Positions 27,601 through 40,754 are shown, counted from the first letter of the stretch. The stretch is DNA of 64,000 nt from Schizochytrium sp. TIO01 (GCA_004764695.1 SMSO01000032.1:7274668-7338667); one strand, 5' to 3'. Notes: a model not told the origin generated them from the letters alone. Numbers and translations are program-made.

Positions 27601-29890
27601 GCTCGACCGTATTAGAGGCCTACATATGTCGCAGTCCGTAGATGTCAAGTTTGCCAAGAGATTCTTCAAGTTCTTGCAGATGATTGCGGAGAGGAAAAAA
27701 TATAAAGTTTTTCTTGAAACTGGGGCTTCTTGCCACTTGAAGGAAGAAGAGGCAATGAAAGTACAACCTATGTATAGTGATAGAGTTCAGTCTCCTTCCT
27801 CATAAAACTTTCCAGAGAAACCTTTCTTTTTGGCCTTTACTCTTATAATAGAAACTGAATTAATATTATAAATTAAATTAACTCAGATACATAAAGCAAA
27901 AAAGAAATCATAAGGATGAATTACAAATTATTTTATCTCAAATCCTGAATTATTTTTTACTTTTAGTTGTCTATCGATAGAAAAAGAGTAGGTACTTATC
28001 TAACATTGCCTAGTACATGTGGTAGTAGTGCTGAGGGAAAAATGAAAATTGAAAATATGTTAAGATTGTTAGTTTGTTTGCTTTTTTTGTCTCCCTTTGA
28101 ACTAAATAAGTGGGCCATGCATGGATCGAAAAGCTAGATCCATCTGCTATCCGATTCTCGTACTTAGCCTGAGTTTCTTCGCTTTCAAGAATGCTAGTCT
28201 GCCCCGAAGTTCTTCAAATCTCTGATTTGAAAGAATGGAGTTCATTGGTTTGATGCAATGAGGTAGGTAGGTATTTATGGAGTCTAAACTTTGAAATGAA
28301 GAAGACGGCTGAGCAGAGTTAGGCGGATTGGCCCTGCTGAGGGACCACAGTAGGGAGTTGTTGTGGTAGTCCCTACTCACATGAGAAGCTACCAACTCCA
28401 GAACAGCCTCGACCCTTGTGAGGAGGTGTGGGAGGGGCACGCTGATTTTAACAACTTTGAGGGAACCTTAGGCCCTATCGATTAGATAGATTAGATACAT
28501 GGAATGGATGTTTATTTTAATTTAATTTATTTCATTTCATTTTATATCATTTTTGAAGAGATATTGCTCTTTGGCTGCATATTTCCAAAGAAGCAGACGC
28601 TGGATATGTTACAGAGTATTCCATAGAAACGTGATGCCTTAAGTGAAGCAAATAGTAGAAAACATTCCCCAGGCGACATGAGGTATTCGAATTTGCTCGG
28701 CTCGAAGCATACTCTTGGGCCCGGAAAGACAAGCGAAGAGGGAAGCAAAGTTAAACTAAGTGGATGGAGATTCTTGATTCGAACCTTTTGCCATTCTTTC
28801 AACTTTTCCTACATCTTCCTGCTTTTCCTTACTTTTTCCCCTCTTTTTTTAACATTACCTTTTATTGTTATGGGGGGGCGGGGAGACTTTGGCTTTTATT
28901 TTCTTTTTTGCCAGTCCTGTCAGCTAAAGCATTGCTGCAACAAGTTAAATTACCCCTTCTTCGTGTGTTCTGAACTATTCATTTATTTGCCATGACTGCA
29001 CTATTGTCTTATTCTTCATCTATCGCAGCCTTTCGCTCAGTTAGTGCTTTGAACTTTTCCTTTAAACGTCTATCCGTACTTTTCTTCCTCTCGCATTTGC
29101 ATTGGGTTCTTTCTACCTTTCCTTTTTCAATTAGAATGAATGTAATGTTATTTTTATAATACGCTAAAGAGTTCGTGGTAAAAATCACTAAAAGCCTTCT
29201 TCTTCGCTGAGGTAATTAATTCATGATCAATCAATCAATCAGTCAATGCCATGGACCTCGTTCTTCGCGTTCCCGTGTATACATACATACCAAAAGACAC
29301 GCGACTTGGACAGCATTTGCGGGGCCACTCGGAGACACGGACCCCGTCGTTGTCCAAATGAGCGATGACATTCTCACCTATTATCCGGGAACAGCGAGCA
29401 AGATCGAGCTCTTGCCTGTGGTCCTTAAGTTGTGTGTCTCCTGGGAACAGGAAGATCACATCACAGGGATTGCCAGAGATCTCGGTACGATGAACCCTCT
29501 CCGCCAGCCCCGTCTGACGCAAGCAAGCATCCGCTGCAATAACGGCGCACAAGTAATTTGAGCCATAACTTCACAACTCGAGCGAGCGTTTGCTTTTGTT
29601 TTGCGAAATAGCTACTGCAAGCATTCACACATACATTCATGATTATGCGATTATGCACGCCGCATCGATGCATGAATGAATGCGTGTAAGGCCAAGGTAG
29701 GCAATCAAGCGAAGGCCCCTTTCGATTCCTGTGAATCTATCGCGGTAATTCTGTTTGCTTACAGGTTCTATCTGTTGACTGCTGCTGTTTGTTTGTTTGT
29801 CTGCAGGTTCTCTTTATTTCAGGCTGGGGCGGCGAGAACAGGGACCAGAGGCGAAGAGAAGAAGAGCAGAAGAGCAGAAGAGAACGCCCT

Positions 29891-29945
29891 CTCAGTCAGT
29901 CAGTCAGGCAGTCATTCAGGCAGTCAGTCGGTCGGCCAGTCAGAC
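29891..29945. repeat. (AGTC)n degenerate array
   Basis: About thirteen period-four units of CAGT type with scattered substitutions (CAGG, CATT, CGGT). Confidence 0.85.
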
Positions 29946-30724
29946 TGTAGTGCGCAACACCTTTGCCAGGAACATAAATATGTGATAGATAATCTAATGC
30001 GCGCAATTGTAAGGACTCGATACAGTGAGTGAGTGAGGCCTCGTGATAGACCAACTAAAGCAAGAGCCGGGTTGAAACTGTTGGGGAAACTCAGCGACTG
30101 GGAACGCACCATGATGGTAAGCAAGCGAGCGAGCCTTGGAGTTCATCGAAGAAGAGGTGGCCGCGGCGAGGGGCTGAATCAGTGGATGTCGTTCGAGATG
30201 AAAGTAAAGAACGAGAACTTTGCTGGGTGCGTTTCTTCGCAATGCCAACTTGGGTTGAACGGAGCTGCTTCCTTCCACCATGATGGTGGCCCAGAAAGTT
30301 ATAGAACATGGATAAAGTTATGCTTTTATAAAGAAGCTATCAAGTATCGAAAGGTGGCTGGCGTCTACATGGCGAAATATGGATGCCTTTGCTTAAGCTT
30401 AATTGTTGCCAAGAGTTCCCAGAGTTGCCTTTTTTGCTGGAACAAGGTGGCATTTCGCCGCTCTTTCTCTCTCACATTTTACTTGCGATCATATGCTTTG
30501 CGAAGATCGAACCAAATGACACAAAAATCGCATGGTCTTGTCAAGCAAAAAAGAAAAAAGAGTTGAGATTTGTCTTGTGCACCCAAATTCGTCTTGGGTC
30601 AGCGCGAATAATCCTGTGATGCCACTTATAATAAAAGCAATTTTGTCGATCAAATTCAAGAGTAATTCGGAAATGGTTTTTGCCTCATCAGATTATATAA
30701 GACCTTGATTTTCACCGAGCAGCA

Positions 30725-30793
30725 AGGCTTGACCGATACAGTCTTAAGTCAATTTCGCAGGGCTTGACCGATACGGTCTTCAAGTCAATTGCC
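30725..30793. repeat. Diverged ~35-bp tandem duplication
   Basis: Two adjacent copies sharing GGCTTGACCGATAC and AAGTCAATT (30725-30760 and 30761-30793). They differ by one substitution, one inserted base and a changed tail. Confidence 0.85.
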
Positions 30794-31157
30794 CCGTTCT
30801 CCTAAGATCAATCGGCATCCCAGCATCTGTCCATCACTTCACTGCTTGCAGAACTGGCAGCAAAAGCAGCAGCCAAATGTTCAGGCACAGGTTCTCTGAG
30901 CCCGCATTCATTTCCCTTGCGAACATTTCCCCAGTCCCATTACCTCTGCTGTTCCAGTTCTCCATGTTTACTTAATCTCCTTGGGAGCAGACCGTAGCTA
31001 CAGATAGCTACTATCTATGGTCATAATCGTCGCTACCTCGGTACTTTTGGTCCTCATCGAATCGTGAGGAATTCTTATTTGTCCTTCACAGGGACCTTCC
31101 TCGCCGCGCCGCCAGAAACACCACAAAAAACCACGAGGTTTTGCCGCATTTTCACGC

Positions 31158-31200
31158 ACCCATCCATCCATCCACCCATCCACCCATCCATCCATCCATT
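31158..31200. repeat. (CCAT)/(CCAC) array
   Basis: About ten units of CCAT with three CCAC variants. Confidence 0.9.
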
Positions 31201-31394
31201 CAGGCATGCACACATGCAAATTCACCTTCTCACACGCTCAATTTTGCGCTGCAAATGCTCTTCTTCTCCACGTTTGTGGAAGCGATTTCGACCCCAGCTA
31301 TTGACAGATAGATAGATAGATAGCTACTTCGCTAAGCATATCTTCTGCCAGACCTTGGAAGCACGCCGCTCCTCTGGGGCTACGTGATTGGCGT

Positions 31395-31407
31395 CCTCCT
31401 CCTCCTC

Positions 31408-31439
<32 letters not shown>
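31395..31439. repeat. Compound (CCT)n-(CTG)n array
   Basis: CCT units at 31395-31410 pass directly into nearly ten uninterrupted CTG units (31411-31439). Confidence 0.95.
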
Positions 31440-31573
31440 ATTCGCAATCCTCGCGATGCTGCTCTTCTGCCTTAGGCCGCCAGCCACATATTATTTATCT
31501 CCCGCTTCGCGTGCCTTGGAGAGAGACGAACTTGAAGCCCGGTCAGTGAGTTCCCTGGGGCTCCAGCTATTGA

Positions 31574-31616
31574 TCTTCTCTTCTTCTTCTTCTTCTTCTT
31601 CTTCTTCTTCTTCTTC
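31574..31616. repeat. (CTT)n array
   Basis: About fourteen perfect CTT units, 135 bp downstream of the CTG array. Confidence 0.95.
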
Positions 31617-31651
31617 CCAGCATCGACGTCGCTCTTTGTTGAATCATCCTC

Positions 31652-31872
31652 TGCATTGAATTGCATTGCATTGTCTAAAAACCAACCGCATTGAATTGAA
31701 TTGAGTTGCATTGCATTGCATTAAATTGCATTGCATTAAATTGAATTGAATTGAATTGAATTGAAATGAATTGAATTGAATTGCATTGCATTAAATTGCA
31801 TTGCATTAAATTGAATTGAATTGAATTGAATTGAAATGAATTGAATTAAAATGAATTGCATTACATTGGCTT
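31652..31872. repeat. ATTGN pentamer array with 70-bp duplication
   Basis: Over 200 bp built from ATTGA, ATTGC and ATTAA pentamers. Positions 31711-31780 and 31781-31850 form a tandem duplication of 70 bp that I read as differing at one base. Confidence 0.95.
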
Positions 31873-33000
31873 GGATTGCTCTCCCAGAAACTGTAGAGAG
31901 GCAATCCATGCAGCTCATTCATATAATGTGTCACTTGGGAGTGTACCTGTCTAGCTAGGTACAGAATGATATAATCAATCACAGAACGAAGGAACTTCAA
32001 AATCTGTGAAATCCATCGAAGTCACTCTTTCCTCCAGTTTTGTTACACGAGGCTATTAAAAAAGGCTAGGGACAGGGTCCCTCTGTCATAAGGGCCCTGA
32101 GTTTCTGCTTCTTTTTCGCAGTCAGGTGCTTGTTTTTATTTATTTTATAAAATTAATGAAACTAAAATAAGAAAATAACTAGATGACGAACAGTGACAAG
32201 TGAATAAATAAGACGGAGGTTTGTCTCTTTTTGTAATGAGCCTGTCGCTGATATTGCTCATGTTCGTGCAGAGGGGCGGGAGAGGAGCAGAGCGAGAAGG
32301 CAGGGATGTCTGCGTCAACAGTAGCAGTGGAGCTTTACTTCATAGCCAGGGGTGTGGCATCGCGCATCTCGAAACAGCGGTGCGTCCTTCTTCTGCTCTT
32401 ACTAAACACGAAATAGACATACATAATATTTCCACACAGCGATGAGAGATAGATACCCACATCCAGTAGCAGCAAGTGCTATACTATCGGCTAGAAGGAG
32501 TCCTAGCGCCTTGGCTCCATCAAAAAATAATAATAATATAATAATAATATAATAAAATAAAGAAAGAAAGGAACTATCAAACAAGCAAAGAAGAAGGAAA
32601 TCAATCGTGTGGAAATAGCTCGCTAATTAAAGATGGAGGCTCGCTGAGCTGAACGCCGACTGGGGGGAAAACAGCGACGGGGCTTACATTGGAATCCAAG
32701 GTCTTCAGAGCGAGCTCAAAGAGATGCATGTACCTATCCACCCATACCGCTGCGACCGAGGCCTGGCTGCGCTTTATTGCCCCATCGCTGCTGTGCACAA
32801 TGCTTTGGGGTTCGCCACTTCCCAGTGGCCTGTGTGTCTGGAACGCAGATGAGAAGAACGAGCTCTGCGCAGATTTTGATCGATAAACCAGCGAGCGCTC
32901 TTCTAGCTCCGAGTCCTCTTAAAGCCCCTCTTACTCAGTAGAATGAGCGGCTTTGAATTTGACACAGATATGAGGCATCAATCAGTCAGAACTGTGTGTT

Positions 33001-33140
33001 TGATTGATTGATTCCACTCATTCATTCATTTACTCATTCATTCATCCCCTTGATTTTAATTATATGGATGGATTGATTCATTCATTCATTCATTCCATTC
33101 ACTCATTCCTTCGATTTTAATTGGATGGATTGATTAATTG
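33001..33140. repeat. Compound GATT/ATTC array with duplicated block
   Basis: ATTC and GATT tetramers flank two copies of a block containing GATTTTAATT and GGATGGATTGATT (about 33016-33078 and 33079-33134). It is a microsatellite with unique sequence embedded in the repeated unit. Confidence 0.85.
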
Positions 33141-35826
33141 TGTGGAGCTGTTTGCAGAGAACTGGCATCGCGGCACATTGGAATCTGTGGACTGAAATGA
33201 CTCGGCGAGGGATCGATCCATCAAGATTTGGCTGCCAGACATTGATTAGGTCTCAGTGCGACGACTCTCTTCTCCTATTATACACTTCTTATACACGATA
33301 GGCCCTCCCTGCGCGGCCTGTGATCAATCTGTCTGGATCGTCTCGCGGTTCTTTCTTTTATGTTTGTTTGTTTTGTTTATTTTGTTTGTTTGTTTATTTG
33401 CTTCATTCCCGTCGTGCAGCACCTTCTCAGGGTCGCGGACTCTCGACGTTCTTACCTCTGCCATCTGAGGAGCGCGTGCGCTGTCCCTGAGGCCCTGGAA
33501 ACGCCGACGAAGCGCGCGACCGACGAACTCAACTTGTGCCGATGGGGCATATTCATTGTCCTTTTATCTATCCGTATCTATATATATGCTGATTATTTTG
33601 TTTGTTTGTTTATTCGATTGCCTCTTTATCTTTTATGTTCAGATTTTCACATCCTTCTTTATTTATTTTAAATAAAAGGTTACCTTTTCAATGGAGACGA
33701 TATTGTCCTTTAGAAATATCCAATACTACCTATGCCTTTTCTTTTCTTTCTTGGAGGTTCTTTTTATTGATGAACAAGCGCACTTCTTCCGTTTTCCCTT
33801 TTTCCCCTTTTCTCTTACTGTAATCTCCAATCCAAGTAGGTAATGAGATTTAAATCATAAGAGAAGATTTTGTTTACCTAATCTACTTTTCATACGATAT
33901 TAGAAGTCTGTACTAAAAATAGTTTTCCTCCTTCATATTATTGAGAGAGAAAAAAAAAAAACTTTCATGAAAATTAAATTTTTATTTTATCTTATTTTTC
34001 TGGGGAGGAGTAATATATCATGGGTGGTATTCGATCCATTCTATCTTGGTATTTTGCAATGACACTTGCGACACATAGCAGTACCACGACCAGGGCAATA
34101 TTGGTCGAGGGTCGCCTAATAGTGATATTGAATATTCTTGAATCCCATCTTCGAATCTCGTGCGAATCAGTGCTGGACGCTCCTCTTTCTCTATCGTCTT
34201 TATTATGCTTGTGAGAAAGAGTAAAGATGAAAGAAGGCGCTTTCTACCATTCCTAATATCTGGGGAAAATTAGTGATTCGAATGCATGTTTGCTCACTTT
34301 TGCATGATATAGCCCATAGATGCCAGCTAGGCATCAGCGTATCGCTCCTGAAAGATATTGTAATTGCACAATTCAGACAGCCTTCAGAAAGGATTAATAA
34401 TATGTGCGACGCAGTGGACCCATCCATGCTTTTGCTTCCAATGGTGCCTCAATTATCTATTTAACTCGTATTAGGCACTTCATATTGTACGGAATCAGCA
34501 CTAATATTACCCTTCAACAGGTACTACTACAGTAAGAGCCCAGGCTTTCCCTGATGTATGCGTGAATTCGTGAATAAGAATGACTAAAGTCGAGAATGAT
34601 GGATCGCTCGGACTTCGGGCAAACAGGAGCGGAAAAGGGTCTCTCCCGTACTTTGACTTCCTCCGCATTGATAAAAGCATATTGATCGATCAAAACAGAT
34701 TGAATCGATCAATTTGATTCGACCCTCGTACATATATTGATGATTGATTAAATGATCTCTATCGAAGCTTTTAGGTGATACAGCTACCTACTCAGCGAAA
34801 CCCAATAAGGCAAGCCAGCTCAATAGCGCAAAGATCTGATTTGTGTGCAGAGTGGGGAAACAAAATCACCACACCTCCAATCGGTCACAGAAGCTTCTAG
34901 GCCGATGGGATGAAGGAAACCGCAGCGCCCATCTTCACTTCACTTCAAGTTATGAGTAGCCAAGAGGAGGCCAAGCTGAGTGAGAACTTGAACGCGACCG
35001 AAGAACTATGCGGCAGCACGAAGATTGATATTGTTGCATCAAGAATCATTCTATTCTGATTTCTTCTGCCTTGTCCCGATTAACATAGTTATTATCTTCT
35101 TTGCGATCATAAAATATTTTAATATATTTTTTATTTAAAAAGTAGCGAAGAGTATTATTAAAATATATATATATGTCCGCACAAAATAAAAGAAAATATT
35201 ATAGACAATAATGGAAGAGAGGCTTTCATTCATAAAATAAAATGGAGAACTTGAGATAAAAATAGTTCTTTGAAAGGGGGGATTAAAATATACTAAACAT
35301 CGATGAAGAATTAGAAACTCTAGCTATAAATCTTTTAGTTTACATGATAAGGAAGTGCAACTCTGTGATTGGAAAAAGATGAAAAGATGGAGATGGGATA
35401 GAAAAGAAAAGGAGAACCCAATCCAAAAAGTGAGCTTTTCCCACTGTTGCCTTCTCTGATAGCTTTCAATCTCGAAAAGTCTCAATCGACGGACGATGTT
35501 TTTCTTCAACTTCAACTAGAGTGTCATTTTGTTTCATTAATTCCCATAATTTCTATAGTGCGACATCATCTTATCAATCTGCAATTTGCTCTAGAGAGCT
35601 ACAAAGGGATCAGTGCGTAGATGAAAGGGCTGCCCCAAAGGTTGCGAAATCGCTATATTTCATTTCAGATCAATGGCAAGCGCGGTATGATGTTTTAATT
35701 TTCACTTGCTTTTGCCCCATAATAACTGAGGACAGAATGGGCAAAACCAATGCTAAGGTACCCAGGTCTGTTCTTACAAAAGAAGCCAATCAACCAATTC
35801 GAACAACTCACATGTATTATTCTCAA

Positions 35827-35870
35827 TCTTCTTTTCTTTTCTTCTCTTCTCTTCTCTTTTCTTCTCTTTT
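35827..35870. repeat. TTTTC/TTCTC pyrimidine array
   Basis: A pure pyrimidine strand built of CTTTT and CTTCT units. Confidence 0.8.
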
Positions 35871-37702
35871 TTTAAATTTATTCAAAAGCCATGGAAGAAC
35901 CACAATTTGTTTTAAAGTGAACTATTGGAAGGAGGAGCCCCTTTAATAATGCCGAGACGAGGCTTCTGAAGTGGTATGGCACTGTCAATCATCGAGAAGA
36001 TATCTTCGACAAAAGCCACAAAAGTTGAGTTTCACCCAATCGTAAAGTACCTCGTCATGAGTAATCCAAACAGAAGAAAAGCCCGCCTTCGCTAGCAGCT
36101 GCTACCGATCGACGGGCAATTTCTCCCACCAAGACAAGCTGCGCAGCATAGAGAAGGAACTAAACATGCGCAGATTCTCTGCACCAGCCAAAGCCCAGTA
36201 GCTTCAAGGTTTATTCGTATTATATGCAGTAGTTCCCCGTCTCGAAGTTCTTAGCAAGCTAGCTAGCTCTTTCGCCAGCTAGTGATTCTGATCAAGCAGG
36301 AGAGGGTGCACACTTGTTCATAAGCGACCCCCACTCTTTCCAGGGACCATTGTGTGGACTGGGCTCGCGTACTACCCAGTGCCTGCTGAAAGTAACAAGA
36401 GGTTTGCATAATCCACATATCGATTGATCTTTAATTCGATTAATGCGAACGAATGAATAGTCAAAAGCTAGCTCTAGCTAGCTAGGTATGCAGCATTCCA
36501 AGAAAAGCTTCGCCTAGCTCATCGGTATTATTTTGACACGCCTTCACGTCATTTGCCAGCTCACATCCTGCGCAAGGGCCCAGAAGCCACCCCTTCATAA
36601 GATCAAGAACGATCGATGAACCCAGTGCAGAAACTTGAAAGGCCCAAAGACTGCGACATCTTCGGCCCAGAATGATCGGACCCCGCTGCATCGATATCTC
36701 ATATGCATGCCATTATCATTCGTGCACGTACAGAGGCAAGTGCTGCTGCAAAGACTTCGCTTAGGCATCGCTAGGAGAACTCGCTAGAAGGCGAGCGTGA
36801 GATTACAGGAGGTCACCTGCCCTCATGATGTAAATAAACATCGCGACATTTTCATTTCCATCTTCACCTTCGATTCTAAAAGACTAATTGGCTGAGCTGC
36901 TGTTCTTCCTCGTACAGGAGATACTAGCATGGGCTACGTCCATGCACTGTGTCCGTGCCTGCGAGTCTGGATCTTGGTCAGCTCCTTTGGCCGGGTTCTG
37001 GCCCCACCTCATGGCACGAGCGAGTGAACTAGCACATGCAGAGAAAGGCCGCCTGCCTCCCATCCACTCATCCTTCCCCAGTTGGGCTTTTAATTTAGTT
37101 GAGAGTTTTACTTTTAGTTGTTTGAATGTATAATAATTATGATACTATATGTGAATATAAACTGTGAATAAATTACTTTTTATTTTAGGAAAATAAATGA
37201 ACAGAGACAAAACTTGAAGCCACGCTTCAAACAGAGTAGAACTTACCTACCAGGGAAGCTCGACAGTAGGGAGGTAGGTACCTATCTATACCTACCTACC
37301 TTGGAACTTGAGAATGGATGAACTGATTGAAAGTTCATGGTTTAATAGCGTTGTAGCTATTGATACCTAGTAGAGAAAATAAATTAAAAATATCATTACC
37401 TACGTACTTACCTACCAAAATCGTGTTCAGAGAGAAGAGAACTCCTACGTAGCATAATAGTAGTAGATATGTAAGATGAAAAGAGCATTTCGTTTCCAAC
37501 TTTCAAAAGCAAAAAGAATGGAGCTCACCATCTGATATCCAGAAAAGCAGCGCTATTTATTTATTTCAAATCTATATATATATATTTTTAATACAATCAA
37601 TTTATTTTAACTTTCTTAACAAAGCTGAGATAGGTCGTCAAATAGAATTATCTAATTTTATTTATTCATAAATTACTTTCCAAAGAAATGATGCCACAAG
37701 AT

Positions 37703-37733
37703 GACTCACTGACTGACTGACTGACTGACTGAC
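37703..37733. repeat. (GACT)n array
   Basis: About seven GACT units. The same unit recurs at 43183-43210. Confidence 0.9.
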
Positions 37734-38079
37734 AGATAAACAGATAGACGGACTCGCCCCTCTAGGCAGCTTGAAGTCTCATCCTGCAGAATCAGCACTC
37801 GAGCTCTCCGATTCCATCGAGTCTCCAGCCGCAACCTGGATTCCCGCCCGCCAGCACCACGGAGTGGGGATCGTGTGATCGAGGGACGATCATAAGCAGA
37901 TAACAGGAGATCCCAAAAGTGCGATCGATGCATGCTTTCACTCCTCTGCAGCCTAACACCACATACCGCCCGATAGGGACATGCAGCTACCTTCCCCTCA
38001 CGGCCCTTTAATACATACAAGATGATGATGATGCATGTACTTCGCACTTCTTTCTCTAGAGCAAAGGTGTGCTCCACAC

Positions 38080-38080
<1 letters not shown>

Positions 38081-38121
<41 letters not shown>
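38081..38121. repeat. (GAAA)10 array
   Basis: Ten perfect GAAA units followed by GAGAGG. Confidence 0.95.
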
Positions 38122-38122
<1 letters not shown>

Positions 38123-38200
38123 GAGGGGAAAAGCGAGCAAACGGAGCGTTACTTTTCCCACACAAGCAAGTGCGACGAGGATGGAGACCAAATCGAGGTA

Positions 38201-38231
38201 CCTCCCTCCCCCTCCCTCCCTCCCTCCCTCC
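38201..38231. repeat. (CCTC)n pyrimidine array
   Basis: Seven to eight CCTC/CCCT units. Together with the GAAA array 80 bp upstream it gives two homopurine-homopyrimidine tracts of opposite polarity. Confidence 0.9.
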
Positions 38232-38353
38232 GCCTTTGCTACGGCTGCTGATGGCCGCTCGCGTGCAAGGAGGTGGAGCGCCGGGAGGGCGAAGAGAGAC
38301 GCTCCCGTGCAGCAGTCGAGGCTCGGCCTCTTCTTCTGTGGAGGGAGTTCTGG

Positions 38354-38450
38354 CATTTCATTTATTTATTTATTTATTTGTTTATTTGTTTATTTGTTTA
38401 TTTATTTATTTACTATGTATTTGTTTGTTTATTTATTTGTTTGTTTATTC
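38354..38450. repeat. (ATTT)/(GTTT) array
   Basis: Period-four units switching between ATTT and GTTT over nearly 100 bp, with one interruption near 38412. Confidence 0.9.
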
Positions 38451-40182
38451 GATGCTTCTTACTGATCTGATCCTCTCTCTTGCAAAAAAACAAGGAACAC
38501 CATGAGTTGGCTCAGCTGTCTGTCTGATTGCCTGCCTATTCAAGACATGTTGCGCGAGTGGAAAGTAGTACGCACCCACCTGTGGCCCCACGAAAATGAC
38601 TACAGCTCGATGTAAAAGATGTAAGATATTCAATTCAGTCTCTTGCGTTGTATGCAAATATTTATGTCTGTCAATATGTATGTATGTCAATATGTATGCA
38701 TGTTTGTTGTACCTTCATGAGCTCCCGAGCGAGCTAGGTAATCATTATCTGACCACCAGCTGTCCACCGCTCATTGATCGTCTCCTTGCCGATCCAATCT
38801 GAGGCGAGAATACAAATGTCAGCCATTCGTACCTGCTCGTGTGCACTTGTGTGGGTGCGCCTGGGTGCGCCTTGAAGAAGCCCAACGTGGCGCACCTCGC
38901 TTGGCCACCGAGGATGCCTTCACTCACTGAAGCAGCAGGAAATGTAATTTATCCTTCAAGAATCGTCGCGGTAAGTAAGTAGATGACCATTGATGGTGGC
39001 AATGTCAAGAATGCTTGCTTCCTTGTGCTGTCCTAGTTTTGCAAAGTGCTGCTGCAATACAATCAGGTAGGTAGGTAGCCAGGTACAAAGTTGTGCCAGA
39101 AGTGTGGTCCTCGCCGCGAATGCAATGGAGGCCTACGGTCAGCTCCACGCATGCGCTTTTCGGGCTTGGGCTTTGACGAAACCAAACATCTCATGGCTAG
39201 CTTATGATACACGATCTTGCGGCTAAAAACTCGCCTCATTTTAGCATTAATATGGCAGACATCGTCCGGCACGCGAAAGTTGGAACGTGCTGCCAAGGAC
39301 ACAATCGGTACGTGCACCACACACGCGTGTCAGAGTTTCGCCTGAATGATTGATTCTGCAGGTCTCAGAAACAAGGTCTTCTTCATGATCTTTGGAGTTT
39401 CATTCACGAGTTTCTTCTTTTCATCAGCTATTTAGTTTTTTGTCTGCATGCCTGCCACCCACTGCCTAGCCAGCTCATAGCGTTAAGTTATCTGCCTGTC
39501 TGCCTATCTGTCGTTCTGTCTGTCCACAAGTTGGAATCTTGGCGGCACGCACGGTCGTCGACGATCGCCTCATTACGTAGCTATTTACTCCCCCAATGCT
39601 AAATCTGCTGCCTCGCTTGCCATAAACACTACAGCCACACAGCGATGATGATAAAGGCGTTCGCTTCTTCACTATCGTGCAGTGTAGGCACGTACCTATG
39701 CAATGAATGAATGAATGAACGATTGTTTGATCAGATGATTGAATGATTGATCAGATAAATCAATTGACTGATGACTCTATAAATAAACTAATCCTGGAAA
39801 CCACCTTCGACTAGCGCTGGCAAGACCACCTACCAATTGTAGTATCTTTTCGTCCCGCACCCATGCCTGATCCCTCGCTGCATTCGTGGCGCCTGCACTG
39901 ATTGCTCCAAGTGCGGCTGGAGTTTCATCGCTCGAGTTACTATTTCCTCGCTCGAGTTAGTTAGGCGCCGGCATGTCTTTCTTGAGTATAAACCAGCTCA
40001 GGACAAAGAAACTACAGGCGAAGAACAAGTGGGGAGTCCCCGTCTGCTGTGGTCACCTGCTGATCGCCCATGCGCAGAGCCCCACAAAACTTATAAAGTT
40101 TTCATTGTGTTGTTTATGAATCATCGTGAATCGATCAGCAGAAGATCGATGGATAAACAACTAAAAACACAGACGAATGAGC

Positions 40183-40256
40183 GAATGAATAAATGAATAA
40201 ATGAATAAATGAATAAATGAATAAGTGAATGAATGAATGAGTGAGTGAGTGAGTGA
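40183..40256. repeat. GAATAAAT to GAGT array
   Basis: An 8-base GAATAAAT unit that decays into GAAT and then GAGT units. Confidence 0.9.
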
Positions 40257-40665
40257 CTAAGTGAGTTGATTTATCCATCAACGAGCGTTCGAGATCTCTC
40301 GGATCGGATTTCGGCGAGTGAAGTTTTGCTCAGGGGCCATCGTAATAGCGAGACGGGCGCAGCAGCAGGCAGAGGCAGCTCCACGCTATTGCACTGTCCG
40401 GGTATAGGTAGAAGCGGCGCAGGGACGCAACTCTTTGGAAATACGGCACCATTACATCTCATCTCATGGAGCATTTGTCTGTCGGCATTCCAACATAACA
40501 TTCGTTCTCCCTTTCACGATGGTCTTCGAATTCCCAAACCCATAATCAATCTCCTATGAATTAAACTAAAATTAACACTGCTTTTAAAATAATAATAATA
40601 ATTTAAAGGATAAGGTCTTTTACATGCATGCAAAAGCGATAGTGAAAGAAAAGAAGATGGCGGCC

Positions 40666-40754
40666 CTTTCTTTTTTTCTTTCTTTCTTTCTTTCTTTCCT
40701 TCTTTCTTTCTTTCTTTCTTTCCTTCTTTCTTTCTTTCTTTCTTTCCCTTTCTT
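40666..40754. repeat. (CTTT)n array
   Basis: About twenty CTTT units with periodic CCTT interruptions, the longest pyrimidine tract in this half of the window. Confidence 0.95.

Larger units (their letters stand above)
20701..28560. other. Long AT-rich non-coding stretch
   Basis: Mostly AT-rich DNA with small GC-richer patches at 21400-21650, 22300-22900 and 27380-27750. The patch at 27.3-27.8 kb is open on both strands (138 codons plus, 136 codons minus) with no family match. A 13-base direct repeat CGGTGTCGCAGAC occurs at 22333 and 22475. On the minus strand two frames overlap by a few bases at 25474-26038; see the findings. No RNA gene or mobile element recognised. Confidence 0.5.
28561..33200. 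other. Non-coding, unusually repeat-dense
   Basis: Contains AGTC, CCAT, CCT/CTG, CTT and ATTGN arrays plus two imperfect longer duplications, listed separately. A 177-codon plus-strand frame (30033-30566) starts at GTG and has no recognisable domain. The GC-richer patch 29240-30290 is the most coding-like stretch by composition, yet no single frame stays open through it. Confidence 0.5.
33201..38000. other. Non-coding spacer
   Basis: A T-rich stretch around 33350-33830 with TTTG and TTTA units, AT-rich DNA at 33840-34020 and 35030-35320, then GC-richer DNA from 36000 to 37080. Frames do not exceed 141 codons and show no domain. A palindrome TTGATCGATCAA lies near 34684. TACCTACC-type tracts cluster at 37243-37301 and 37397-37416. 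No RNA gene or mobile element seen. Confidence 0.5.

Noticed and set aside
27259-27805. Facing 138- and 136-codon ORFs, both strands
   Set aside because: A GC-richer patch open on both strands; the ATG-started plus frame has no similarity and no regulatory context.
30033-30566. 177-codon plus-strand ORF
   Set aside because: GTG start, irregular composition, no motif; opposing frames are equally open.
37706-38356. 216-codon minus-strand ORF with ATG
   Set aside because: It depends on GAAA, CCTC and GACT arrays, giving poly-FLS and SVSQ repeats; there is no domain and no coding signal between the arrays.
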